Source: Pirellulimonas nuda (lineage in GTDB: Bacteria; Planctomycetota; Planctomycetia; Pirellulales; Lacipirellulaceae). Taken from it: 64,000 bases of DNA. The first letter of the stretch is position 1; each line of letters begins with the position of its first letter. Made by a program: the position numbers and the translations under genes. Shown here piece after piece: positions 45,008 to 53,113 of this stretch. The notes under the pieces were generated by a model. That model was given only the letters and a program-made list of their open reading frames with translations, was not told the origin of the DNA and did not search any database. Where the stretch lies: the NCBI RefSeq assembly GCF_007750855.1, contig NZ_CP036291.1, forward strand, positions 6,298,905 through 6,362,904, written 5' to 3'.

Positions 45008-45451
45008 ATGCTCCGCTTCCACACCAACCTCCTCGCCCCCCCCCCAGCAGCGAACGAGGGTCCGATCGTAGAGCTCCGCGGGCTGCTGCTCCCCACGCTC
45101 ACCGGCCCCGCGGGGGGGCCGCCCGTCTTCACCAACCCCCTTCCGGTCTCCTTCGAGCAGTGCCAGGCCGAACTTCTCACCATCCCCCGGCTCGACGCCG
45201 AGCCGGACGGCTACTTCTTGGTGGCGGGCGAGGCGGATGGCCAGCGTTGGCAGGTGGACGGGCACATGTTCGAGCTGGAGGGCGCCATGCACCGCGTGGA
45301 AGCCCACGGCGCATGCCCGCCGGGGGTCTTCGACGCGATCCTGGGGAGCCTGGGCTGGCCGGCGGCGCCGCTGGTGTTCCAGCTCGTGCAGGAGGGGGTA
45401 GTGCTGCGGGAGGCCGATTTCCGCTGCTGGGCCGCTGCCGGCGTGGGCTGA
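45008..45451 (+). CDS. Small conserved hypothetical protein
   Basis: A 147-residue protein with no signal peptide or membrane helix. It includes VSFEQCQAELLTIPRLDAEPDGYFLVAGE and WQVDGHMFELEGAMHRVEAHG. I do not recognise the family. The open frame, the position after ribBA and the codon bias like its neighbours support a real gene. The segment order suggests a compact alpha/beta fold. The function is unknown. Confidence 0.6.
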   Translation: MLRFHTNLLAPPPAANEGPIVELRGLLLPTLTGPAGGPPVFTNPLPVSFEQCQAELLTIPRLDAEPDGYFLVAGEADGQRWQVDGHMFELEGAMHRVEAHGACPPGVFDAILGSLGWPAAPLVFQLVQEGVVLREADFRCWAAAGVG

Positions 45452-45551
45452 GTGCTCCCTTGCCCCTTCCCGCGGGCCCCGGTACATTCGTGGATTCGCT
45501 GCAAAACCAAAGTCGCCCAGATAGAGGGGGCCCCGCACCGGCCCGCCGAAG

Positions 45552-46022
45552 ATGACGCTTGCTGCCCGTAAATCAACGATGATCAAGGCCGCCGATGTCG
45601 AGCCGAAGTGGCTCTTGGTGGACGCGACCGACAAGATCGTCGGCCGGCTGGCGAGCGAAATCGCCGTGCGGCTGATGGGCAAGCACCGGCCGACCTACAC
45701 GCCGCACGTCGTCACCGGCGACTGCGTGATCGTGGTCAACGCCGAGAAGGTGCACTTCACCGGCAATAAGTGGGAAAACAAGCGGTACGCTTGGTACACG
45801 GGCTACACCCGCCAGCGGACCATCTCGGCCGGCGACCGGCTAGAACGCCGCCCGGAGCTGATCCTGCAGGAGGCCGTCCGCCGGATGCTCCCCAAGAACA
45901 AGCTGGCGAACAAGATGCTGGCCAACCTGAAGGTCTACGCCGGCCCCGACCACCCGCACCAGGCCCAACAGGCCGAAAAGGTGGACCTGGGAGTGACGGT
46001 CGCCGAGAAGACAAAGGCTTGA
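45552..46022 (+). CDS. rplM: 50S ribosomal protein L13
   Basis: A 156-residue large-subunit protein. LLVDATDKIVGRLASEIAVRL, GKHRPTYTPHVVTGDCVIVVNAEKV, TGNKW and RMLPKNKLANKMLANLKVYAG are all L13 landmarks. It binds 23S rRNA early in assembly. The start may be ATG 45552 or ATG 45579; the second gives a more usual N-terminal length and neither has a strong ribosome site. rpsI follows 68 bp later, the universal order. Confidence 0.95.
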   Translation: MTLAARKSTMIKAADVEPKWLLVDATDKIVGRLASEIAVRLMGKHRPTYTPHVVTGDCVIVVNAEKVHFTGNKWENKRYAWYTGYTRQRTISAGDRLERRPELILQEAVRRMLPKNKLANKMLANLKVYAGPDHPHQAQQAEKVDLGVTVAEKTKA

Positions 46023-46090
46023 TTCGGTGGACCATCGTCCGCCGCTCAGAAATACATCCCGTAGTTGAAGCCCATTCGTAGTTGAAAACT

Positions 46091-46495
46091 ATGCCTACCG
46101 CAGAAAAAGTCATCGACGCTCTAGGAACGGGTCGCCGCAAGACGGGGGTCGCCCGGGTCCGCGTACGCCCCGGCACCGGCAAGATCACCATCAACAAGCG
46201 GCCGCTGGAAGACTATTTCAAGGTGGTGCAGGACCGCAACGCGGTCGTCGCGCCGCTGGATTTCTGCGAGCTGCGTGACAAGGTAGACGTGATCATCTTG
46301 TGCCACGGCGGGGGCCCCACCGGCCAGGCCGGCGCCTGCATGCAAGGGATCGCCCGGGCCCTGATCAAGTACGACAGCGACCTGCACGACAAGCTCCGCG
46401 AACGCACCTTCCTCACCCGCGACCCGCGGATGAAGGAACGCAAGAAGCCGGGCCTCCGCGGCGCCCGCCGGGCCTCGCAGTTCTCCAAGCGTTAA
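46091..46495 (+). CDS. rpsI: 30S ribosomal protein S9
   Basis: A 134-residue small-subunit protein: GTGRRKTGVARVRVRPGTGK, INKRPLEDYF, GGGPTGQAGACMQGIARAL, and the basic tail GLRGARRASQFSKR that reaches the P-site tRNA. ATG 46091 is used rather than the TTG three codons earlier. It is cotranscribed with rplM and followed 25 bp later by a terminator. Confidence 0.96.
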   Translation: MPTAEKVIDALGTGRRKTGVARVRVRPGTGKITINKRPLEDYFKVVQDRNAVVAPLDFCELRDKVDVIILCHGGGPTGQAGACMQGIARALIKYDSDLHDKLRERTFLTRDPRMKERKKPGLRGARRASQFSKR

Positions 46496-46520
46496 CGCTC
46501 GCGAGAAAAACTCGAACCTC

Positions 46521-46586
46521 AAAAGCCGCCGGGCTACGCCCCGGCGGCTTTTTTCGTGCGCCGGCCGGGGCGTAGCCCGGCGGCTA
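46521..46586 (+). terminator. Terminator made of a dispersed repeat, after rpsI
   Basis: AAAAGCCGCCGGGCTACGCC..CCGGCGGCTTTTTT (46521-46554) is a GC-rich hairpin with flanking A and T runs, a textbook bidirectional terminator. An inverted further copy, CCGGGGCGTAGCCCGGCGGC, follows at 46565-46584. Both belong to the GCCGMCGGGCTACGCCCC repeat family seen at 43524 and 58527. Confidence 0.88.
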
Positions 46587-46745
46587 TCGGCGGGGGGCCT
46601 GAGGTGAGTGGGTCGCGCGGATTTGCTGCCGGGCAGCGAAAATCTTGGGGCGATTCGGCGCCCTTGCGTGTGGCCCGGGGTTAAACTCTCAGGTAGCCGG
46701 GCTCTGCTCGGCCCTTTTCCCGGTGTAGACGCGAGGGTCACGGCC

Positions 46746-48362
46746 ATGGCGTTGCGTATTGCTCTACTGGCGGCAGCGATCGGGGCCGCCACGGCGGCGC
46801 AGTCGGCGCCTCAGCCCGGGGCCGCGGCTGGGCGGATCGATCAGCTCCTGATGGCCGACACCGGCGCCAGCGCCGGTGAGCTGGCCCCGCGGGCCGACGA
46901 CGCGACCTACCTCCGCCGGGTGTGGCTAGACATCGTGGGAGACATCCCCACGCCGGAGCACGTGACCGCCTTCGTGCTCGACCCCGCCCCCGACAAGCGG
47001 GCCCGTGTGGTCCGCGAGCTGCTCGCCACGCCGCAGTACGGCCAAAACTGGGCCCGCTACTGGCGCGACGTGATCCTCAGCCGCAAGCTGGAAGACCGCG
47101 CCGCGATCGTCTCGGGCCCGGTGGTCGAGAAGCTCACGGCCGAGCTGAACGCAAACCGCCCCTGGGACGAGGTAGCCAGCGAGTTCATCACCGCTACCGG
47201 CGACGTCCGCGAGGATGGCGCCACCGCCATCCTGATGGCCCAAGACGGCCGCACCGAAGAGACGACCGCCGAGGTGGCCCGCATCTTCCTCGGCATCCAG
47301 ATCCAGTGCGCCCAGTGCCACGACCACCCGTGGGACCAGTGGAAGCGCGAGCAGTTCCACGAGCTGGCGGCCTTCTTCCCGCGCGTCAGCGTGCGGCCTC
47401 TGCAGACCCCCACCAAGCGGACCTTCGCGGTGGTGGTGAGCGACGCCCCCGAGCGGCGTTTCCAGAAGAAGCCGGTTGATGGCAACCGCCCGACGCCCGA
47501 GCACTACATGCCGGACCTCGACGCCCCGGACCAGCCCGGCACGCGGATGCAGCCGCGGTTCTTCCTCACCAGCGCCGAGCTGCCCTACGGCACGGCCGAC
47601 GCCGACCGCCGCGGCCAGCTCGCGGATTGGCTCACCGATTCACCGTGGTTCGCTACGGCGCTGGTGAACCGGGTGTGGTCTGAACTAGTCGGCGAGGGCT
47701 TCTACGAGCCGATCGACGACATCGGCCCCGACCGCGACACCACCGCCCCCGAGACGGTGGCGCTGCTTTCCAACCAGTTTGCGGACAGCGGGTACGACCT
47801 GAAGTGGCTGATGGAAACCATCTGCGCCACCCAGGCCTACCAACGCGAGACCCGCCCACGCCGCGGGCCGGACGCCACGCCGTTCACCGCCAGCGTGGCC
47901 CAGCGCCTGCGCGGCGACCAGCTCTACAACGCGATCCTCACGGCGCTGGAGATCAACGACTCGGCGCGCACGCCGCTGGCGGGCCGCGGCGGGGGGCAGG
48001 GCTACGGCGGCCGGGGGACGCCGCGCGACGCGTTCAACGCGGCGTTCGGCTACGACCCCAGCATCCAACGCGAGGCGGTCTCGGCCAGCATCCCGCAGAC
48101 GCTGGCGATGATGAACACGTCGAAGATCAACCTGGCGATTAGCGCCAACCGCACGACGATGCTCGGCCGGCTGCTGGCCGACACGCCCGACAACCACGAC
48201 CTGGTGGACGACCTCTACCTCCGCACGCTCTGCCGCACGCCGACCCAGGCCGAGAGCGCAGCGGGGCTGGCGTACATGAAGCAAGTAAAAGACCGGCGCG
48301 AGGGGGCGGAAGACTTGTTGTGGGCGCTGCTGAACTCGGCCGAGTTCGTGCACCGCCGATAG
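46746..48362 (+). CDS. DUF1549/DUF1553 planctomycete protein
   Basis: A 538-residue exported protein with a signal peptide (residues 1-18, cut near AQSAP). DUF1549 covers about residues 35-240 (RVWLDIVGDIPTPEHV, NWARYWRDVILSR, QIQCAQCHDHPWDQWKREQFHELAAFF). DUF1553 covers about 270-530 (WFATALVNRVWSELVGEGFYEPIDDIGP, YDLKWLMETICATQAYQRE). The CAQCHDHPWDQW part has a C-x-x-C-H pattern, yet no full N-terminal cytochrome domain is present. Such proteins pair with DUF1501 proteins in planctomycetes, and their role is not established. ATG 46746 begins the signal peptide. The TAG stop overlaps the start of a palindromic repeat. Confidence 0.88.
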   Translation: MALRIALLAAAIGAATAAQSAPQPGAAAGRIDQLLMADTGASAGELAPRADDATYLRRVWLDIVGDIPTPEHVTAFVLDPAPDKRARVVRELLATPQYGQNWARYWRDVILSRKLEDRAAIVSGPVVEKLTAELNANRPWDEVASEFITATGDVREDGATAILMAQDGRTEETTAEVARIFLGIQIQCAQCHDHPWDQWKREQFHELAAFFPRVSVRPLQTPTKRTFAVVVSDAPERRFQKKPVDGNRPTPEHYMPDLDAPDQPGTRMQPRFFLTSAELPYGTADADRRGQLADWLTDSPWFATALVNRVWSELVGEGFYEPIDDIGPDRDTTAPETVALLSNQFADSGYDLKWLMETICATQAYQRETRPRRGPDATPFTASVAQRLRGDQLYNAILTALEINDSARTPLAGRGGGQGYGGRGTPRDAFNAAFGYDPSIQREAVSASIPQTLAMMNTSKINLAISANRTTMLGRLLADTPDNHDLVDDLYLRTLCRTPTQAESAAGLAYMKQVKDRREGAEDLLWALLNSAEFVHRR

Positions 48363-48507
48363 CCACAAAAAGGCACGAAAAGGCACAAGAACGAAGGAGG
48401 TGCAATTGCGCCTTCGGACTATGGCGCCCTACTCGTAGCGTCTGTCTTGAGCAGCGGGGTCTCTAGTTACCGTTCGTCTTTGTGCTTTTTCGTGCCTTTT
48501 TGTGGCA
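48361..48507. repeat. Long inverted repeat, GCCACAAAAAGGCACGAAAA family
   Basis: Left arm AGCCACAAAAAGGCACGAAA, right arm TTTTTCGTGCCTTTTTGTGG. It begins on the last bases of the DUF1549 stop codon (TAG 48360-48362). It occupies the gap before the DUF1501 gene. Confidence 0.87.
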
Positions 48508-48547
48508 ATCGTCGTCTTGAGGCGGGTTTTACCACTAGGTGATCGTC

Positions 48548-49837
48548 ATGCTCCAGCACCACATCCGCGTCGCTACCGACGCCCGCCGGGTTACTTCGCG
48601 GCGAGATTTTCTGCGCACGATCGGCGCCGGCGCGGCGGCCGGCGGAACGCTCAGCCTCACCGACCGGCTCTGCCTCGCGGCGCCCGAGCTGCGGCGCCGC
48701 GGCAAGGCGTGCATCCTGCTGTGGATGGCCGGCGGGCCGAGCCAGTTCGAGACCTTCAGCCCCAAACCGGGGCACTCCAACGGCGGCGAGACCAAGGCGA
48801 TCAGCACCAAGGTCCCAGGCATCCAGGTCTCCGCGAACCTGCCGGAGCTGGCCGGCGTGATGGACGAGCTGGCGATCATCCGCTCGATGACCAGCAAAGA
48901 AGGGAGCCACCCACGCGCCAGCTTCTACATGCACCACGGCTACCTGCCGATGGGGGGCGTCAAGTTCCCCACGCTCGGCTCGAACGTCGCCCACCAGATC
49001 GGCGACGCCGCCAACGAGCTGCCTAGCTACGTGCGGATCGGCGACCGCAGCCAGAACGCCGGGAACGGGGGATTCCTGGGGGTCGACTACGACCCGCTGG
49101 TGCTCTCCAACCCCACCAAGCCGCCGGAGAACGCCAAGCCGTACTCCAGCAAAGACCGCTACCAGCGGCGGCTCGCGCTGCTCTCTGGGTTCGAACGCGA
49201 CTTCGGCGCGGTGCAGGGCGCCGACGTGGTGGCGGACCACAAGAAGCTGGTCGCCGCCGCCAGCGAGATGATCCTCAGCCCCAAGATGGAAGCGTTCGAC
49301 ATCGAGCGCGAGCCGCAGAGCGTGCGCGACGCCTACGGCGAGGGCCAGTTCGCCGCGGGGTGCCTGCTCGCACGCCGGCTGATCGAGGCGGGGGTCACCT
49401 TCATCGAGGTCGGCCTCGGGGGCTGGGACACCCACCAGGACAACTTCGCCAAGGTCGCCGAGAACTGCGGCAAGATCGACCGCCCCGCGGCCGCACTCAT
49501 CCGCGACCTCAAAAGCCGCGGCATGCTGGACGACACGCTGGTGATCTGGACCGGCGAGTTCGGCCGGACGCCCAAGATCAACCCACGCGGCGGCCGCGAC
49601 CACTACCCCAGGGCGTTCAACTCCATGCTCGCGGGGGGCGGCGTCCGCGGCGGACAGGTGATTGGCCAGACCGACGCCGCGGGCGCCGACGTCACCGAGC
49701 GCCCGGTCGGCGTGAAAGACTTGTTCCAAACCGTCTACACATCGCTGGGGATCGACCCCTCGATCGAGAACCAAAGCCTGATCGGCCGCCCAATCAAGCT
49801 GGTGGACGAGGGGTCGCCCGTCACCGAGTTGTTGTAG
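48548..49837 (+). CDS. DUF1501 protein (Tat-exported, sulfatase-like fold)
   Basis: A 429-residue protein with a Tat signal (TSRRDFLRTIG, about residues 16-26). The DUF1501 body follows: GKACILLWMAGGPSQFETFSPK, FEVGLGGWDTHQDNF-like GLGGWDTHQDNFAKV, and VIWTGEFGRTPKIN. This is the alkaline-phosphatase / sulfatase type of fold, with possible metal-binding D and H residues. It follows DUF1549/1553 as in most planctomycetes. ATG 48548 is preferred; a GTG lies three codons upstream. Its end overlaps the convergent PEP-CTERM gene by 17 bp. Confidence 0.9.
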   Translation: MLQHHIRVATDARRVTSRRDFLRTIGAGAAAGGTLSLTDRLCLAAPELRRRGKACILLWMAGGPSQFETFSPKPGHSNGGETKAISTKVPGIQVSANLPELAGVMDELAIIRSMTSKEGSHPRASFYMHHGYLPMGGVKFPTLGSNVAHQIGDAANELPSYVRIGDRSQNAGNGGFLGVDYDPLVLSNPTKPPENAKPYSSKDRYQRRLALLSGFERDFGAVQGADVVADHKKLVAAASEMILSPKMEAFDIEREPQSVRDAYGEGQFAAGCLLARRLIEAGVTFIEVGLGGWDTHQDNFAKVAENCGKIDRPAAALIRDLKSRGMLDDTLVIWTGEFGRTPKINPRGGRDHYPRAFNSMLAGGGVRGGQVIGQTDAAGADVTERPVGVKDLFQTVYTSLGIDPSIENQSLIGRPIKLVDEGSPVTELL

Positions 49838-50777
49838 AGGCGCCACCCCTACCAACCAGGCCAGCCACAAGCATTCCCGCTACCAGCAGCAACAAGCTCG
49901 TGGGTTCTGGCGTAGCGACCGCCGCGGCCTGCCCCGCCGCCGGCGCCCAGTGGTCGCGCCACACGGTGTAGTCCGCCGCGTCGACGACGCCGTCGCCGTT
50001 GCCGTCGGCCCCCTGCACGCCGGTGAGACCGAAGTCGGCCCGCCACTTGGCCAGGTCTTCTGCGTCCACCGCGCCGTCGCGGTTGTAGTCTCCCGGGAGC
50101 GGCGCGAGGGCCGCCGTGTTGATCGCGGCAGCGGCCGCCAGCAGGCCCCCGGCGTCCTGGTCGAAGTTCATCAGCATCAGCAGGGGCTCGCTGGGCGCAA
50201 CGCCCGGCGACGTGAACCGGCCGAACCAGCCGTACACGCCCGAGGGAAACTCTCCCGCGCCCGCCAGCACGTAGTAGAACGGGTGGACGTGCCGCCCCAG
50301 GTCGCTCGCCAGCGGCTCCAGCGCTTGCACCTGGCCCGACTCGGAGAGCAGCCCGTGCTGGTCGAACGTCACGTCGCCAAACAGCCGGGTCGAGAGCACA
50401 CGCAGCGAGGCGCCCTCCGGGTTGTCGTCCACCTGCTGGTCGAGCGGGTCCCAATGCCACAACATCCGCTGCGGCGCCCCGGGCTGCGAGTAGTCCGGCA
50501 TCGCGAGGGGCTCGTAAAACAACCCCGCGCCCGGCGCCAGCCCGGTGAGGTCGACCCCGGGGATGTCGCTCAGCCACACGGCATCGCCCGGGAAGGGCTG
50601 ACACTCCGGGTCGCTCTCGCCATAAACCCGGCCCGCCAACCCGGGCGCCACGAGCCCCCCCGACAGCGTGACCTGTTCGTCGACGACCAGCATCTCGATC
50701 GGCGTGCAGTGGGCGCCCCCATGGCGCGCCGATAGCGCGACCAGCGCCACACCAAAAAAGATCCATCGAGCCGTCAT
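49821..50777 (-). CDS. PEP-CTERM protein with dockerin-type repeats
   Basis: A 318-residue exported protein with a signal peptide (residues 1-22). Near the C-terminus are two calcium-binding dockerin-like loops, GDYNRDGAVDAEDLAKWRADFG and GNGDGVVDAADYTVWRDHW. The PEP-CTERM tag follows: ATPEPTS, a hydrophobic helix, then a short basic end. The body (PFYYVLAGAGEFPSGVYGWFG) is of unknown function. It is the last gene of a minus-strand group with DUF1559 and another PEP-CTERM gene, 71 bp after DUF1559. Confidence 0.86.
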   Translation of the reverse strand: MTARWIFFGVALVALSARHGGAHCTPIEMLVVDEQVTLSGGLVAPGLAGRVYGESDPECQPFPGDAVWLSDIPGVDLTGLAPGAGLFYEPLAMPDYSQPGAPQRMLWHWDPLDQQVDDNPEGASLRVLSTRLFGDVTFDQHGLLSESGQVQALEPLASDLGRHVHPFYYVLAGAGEFPSGVYGWFGRFTSPGVAPSEPLLMLMNFDQDAGGLLAAAAAINTAALAPLPGDYNRDGAVDAEDLAKWRADFGLTGVQGADGNGDGVVDAADYTVWRDHWAPAAGQAAAVATPEPTSLLLLVAGMLVAGLVGRGGASTTTR

Positions 50778-50848
50778 CTCTTACTCCATGTGCGTTGTTG
50801 TAAAAGTTTGATCCGTGTCAGCCGTGCTATCCGTGGTCAAACGTGGCG

Positions 50849-51517
50849 TCACTGCGGCAGCGCAAACTCGTACCCCGCGTCGATCCACTCCACCACCTGC
50901 GATGCGCTGATCGAATCAACGTGCCCGTCCACGTACAAGTAGTTCGCGGCGCCGGCGTGACGCTCGAGCGAGATGTCGCGCTCCACCTTCACCCGCACGA
51001 TGCCAAGCTGGCGGTTGATCGGCAGATACCAACTGGCCGTGTGGACGTGCTCGTTCTGGAACGCGGTGCTGCGTACGTCGGAGCCCTCGAAGAAGCTGAT
51101 GGTCTTGCTCGTGGCCGTCAGCTTGTTGAGGTTCCGCACCGCCAGCGGCACGTCCGCCGCCAGGTACTCGTTGATCACGTAGGTGGTGGAGCGGTCGCGG
51201 AGCCGCTCGGCGGCCTGGATGTCTTGCGGGCAGACGCGGATCGCATCGACCGATTCCAGGTAGGGCGCCAGCGTGTAGACCCAGGAGCCCCCCTGGTCGG
51301 TCGCGTCGTGCGAGTAGGTCGGGAACTCGCCGCCGCGGGAGTCGCAGTAGCGCAGCACGGCGATCCCTAATTGGCGCATATTGCTGCGGCAGGAGGCAGA
51401 GCGCGCGGCATCCCGCGCGCTCTGCACAGCCGGCAACAACAAGGCGATCAGCACGCCAATCACCGCGATCACGACCAGCAGCTCTACGAGCGTGAGGGCG
51501 TATCGGCGGCGTGGCAT
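50849..51517 (-). CDS. DUF1559 pseudopilin-like protein
   Basis: A 222-residue protein starting with a type IV prepilin-like N-terminus: the short basic leader MPRRRYA, then [25 protein letters not shown] with Glu five residues into the helix. [20 protein letters not shown] follows, the DUF1559 continuation. Near the end, [11 protein letters not shown] is the H-x-G-DG-like motif of this family. It is anchored in the inner membrane and probably exported through a type II / pilus-like system. Its start codon overlaps the stop of the upstream gene (TAATG). Confidence 0.9.
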   Translation of the reverse strand: MPRRRYALTLVELLVVIAVIGVLIALLLPAVQSARDAARSASCRSNMRQLGIAVLRYCDSRGGEFPTYSHDATDQGGSWVYTLAPYLESVDAIRVCPQDIQAAERLRDRSTTYVINEYLAADVPLAVRNLNKLTATSKTISFFEGSDVRSTAFQNEHVHTASWYLPINRQLGIVRVKVERDISLERHAGAANYLYVDGHVDSISASQVVEWIDAGYEFALPQ

Positions 51518-52308
51518 TAGGTTCGCCTCCTACGCAGCAGCCCCACAGCCGACAGCGCCGCTACCGCCAGGCACGCGCCCGCCGCCGGTTCTGGGACCAC
51601 CTGCACCAGGGCGGGGGCATAACCCAGCGACGCCACGGCGGCGCCAAGCTCGGCCTGCCCGACGCCGCGGAACAACACAAAATGGTACGCGTCGCTGGCG
51701 CCGACGCCCGACTGCGACGTCGCGAGCGACAGCGACGCCAGGTAGATCCCGAGCGGCGCGGCGTCGCCCTCCAGGCTGTAGCGGATGGTGCCGTGCGTCT
51801 CAGGGTCGGCCGACACCGGCACGCTGAGCATCGCCAGCGACGGGGCGCCGTCCTGGGTGAACATCGCCGCGCTGGGCGCGGCGGGGTTGCTCCCCTGGAA
51901 CCCACGGAGCTGGGCGTCGCCGGCGTCAACGAACGCGGCGCCGTCCCACTTCTGCAAGCCGGTCGTGAAGCCAACCGACAGCACGCTGCCGGTGTCGAAC
52001 GTCGCGCCGTAGCCGGGCGCGAAGCCGGGCCCCGAGTAGTAGTGCGGGGCGAACGACCCGGGGTTGAGCGGGTCGGGGACCAGCCCGGGGTTGGGCCGCG
52101 CGTACCACGCACCGTTGTGCGGGGCCAGCGGCATTACGTAGACGCTACGCTCGGGCGTCGCGGAGTCGGAGTAGGGCCCGTCGCCGATGAGCGACCGCGT
52201 GACAACCTTGCCCCCCTCCTGAGTAACCTGAATCTGCGGCCCGTGGGCACAAACCCCGGCCACCGGCAGACCAACAAGCACCAGCCCGTAGAAGAATAAT
52301 CGTTGCAT
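51517..52308 (-). CDS. PEP-CTERM protein of unknown function
   Basis: A 263-residue exported protein with a signal peptide (residues 1-21, cut near GVCAHG). It ends with the PEP-CTERM tag: VVPEPAAG, a helix, then LLRRRRT. The body is rich in Gly, Ala and Ser with [23 protein letters not shown] and no catalytic motif. ATG 52308 is used; longer in-frame starts lack a signal peptide. First gene of the three-gene minus-strand group; its stop overlaps the DUF1559 start, so translation is coupled. Confidence 0.86.
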   Translation of the reverse strand: MQRLFFYGLVLVGLPVAGVCAHGPQIQVTQEGGKVVTRSLIGDGPYSDSATPERSVYVMPLAPHNGAWYARPNPGLVPDPLNPGSFAPHYYSGPGFAPGYGATFDTGSVLSVGFTTGLQKWDGAAFVDAGDAQLRGFQGSNPAAPSAAMFTQDGAPSLAMLSVPVSADPETHGTIRYSLEGDAAPLGIYLASLSLATSQSGVGASDAYHFVLFRGVGQAELGAAVASLGYAPALVQVVPEPAAGACLAVAALSAVGLLRRRRT

Positions 52309-52415
52309 GGACAGAGAGTCCCTATCGTTTAAGAAAGCGACCGCGCAGCGGGCCCACAGCGAACCCGCGACGCGATGCGCACAGGAGACAATAGCCGCCG
52401 ACTTACAGCCGGCCG

Positions 52416-53060
52416 CTACCCAAGCCAGATGACCGCCTCGGCGCCCTGAGGCGGCGGGGGCGTCGGCGGCGCGGCGCAGCAGACACGCCACGCGGCGGGA
52501 AGACAGACAAGGGCCTCCCAATGGACCGGCCCTTCAATACGCACCGCTTCGGGCGGGGGCGTGCTCCCCTGAACGAGCCACACGACCGACAGCCCGTCGC
52601 ACTCCATCGCCCGCAGCAGGGCGATGCCGGGCGCCGGTGAAGGCGCCTGTTCTGCCTGGCAACAGCAGCAGCCGGGCCGTGAGGGCGCCGTCGTGCAGAC
52701 GGGCGCCGCGGAGTCAGGGGCCGCGGAGTCAGGCGCCGCGGAGTCAGGGGCCGTGCAAAGGGCGGTGGCGGGCTTGCTCTCGACCCAGGGCGAAACATCG
52801 AGCCCCGCCTTCTGGGCGGCGGCGAGCGCAAACCCAGGGGGACGGACCCCCACGCGACGCGCCCACGCCAACCGCTGCGGGGGGGTCAGGCAGCAGCAGT
52901 CGCGCCAGCAGTGCTCGGCGGTCGCGCACCCGCACGGGCAGTTCTCGCAGGGGAAACGCTCGGCGCCCGATCGGGGCGGGCCGACGCGCGCAGGAAGGGG
53001 CATCCCGGTCGCGACAACCAGGAACCAAACGGCGAGCAGCAGGTGGGTGAGTCGTGCCAT
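52416..53060 (-). CDS. Cys-rich secreted protein with 15-bp repeat
   Basis: A 214-residue protein with a signal-like N-terminus (HLLLAVWFLVVATGMPLPA). The mature part has CENCPCGCATAEHCWRDCCC, eight Cys within 20 residues, then LTPPQRLAWARRVGVRPPGFAL, and a second group CCCCQAEQ. A 15-bp tandem repeat encodes APDSA three times (about residues 104-118). Clustered Cys can bind metals or carry sulfur, but no known family is recognised. It follows the CoA-disulfide reductase fusion by 53 bp on the same strand, which suggests a sulfur- or metal-linked role. Confidence 0.7.
   Translation of the reverse strand: MARLTHLLLAVWFLVVATGMPLPARVGPPRSGAERFPCENCPCGCATAEHCWRDCCCLTPPQRLAWARRVGVRPPGFALAAAQKAGLDVSPWVESKPATALCTAPDSAAPDSAAPDSAAPVCTTAPSRPGCCCCQAEQAPSPAPGIALLRAMECDGLSVVWLVQGSTPPPEAVRIEGPVHWEALVCLPAAWRVCCAAPPTPPPPQGAEAVIWLG
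52688..52750. repeat. 15-bp tandem repeat in the Cys-rich protein gene
   Basis: Three to four copies of GCCGCGGAGTCAGGS in 15-bp steps encode APDSA repeats on the minus strand. It is the third 15-bp tandem repeat in the window (2251-2340, 18306-18380). Confidence 0.85.
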
Positions 53061-53113
53061 GGCGGATCCGTCGCCAGACTAACACGCCGCCCCGGGCCGT
53101 TGTACCGACTGCG

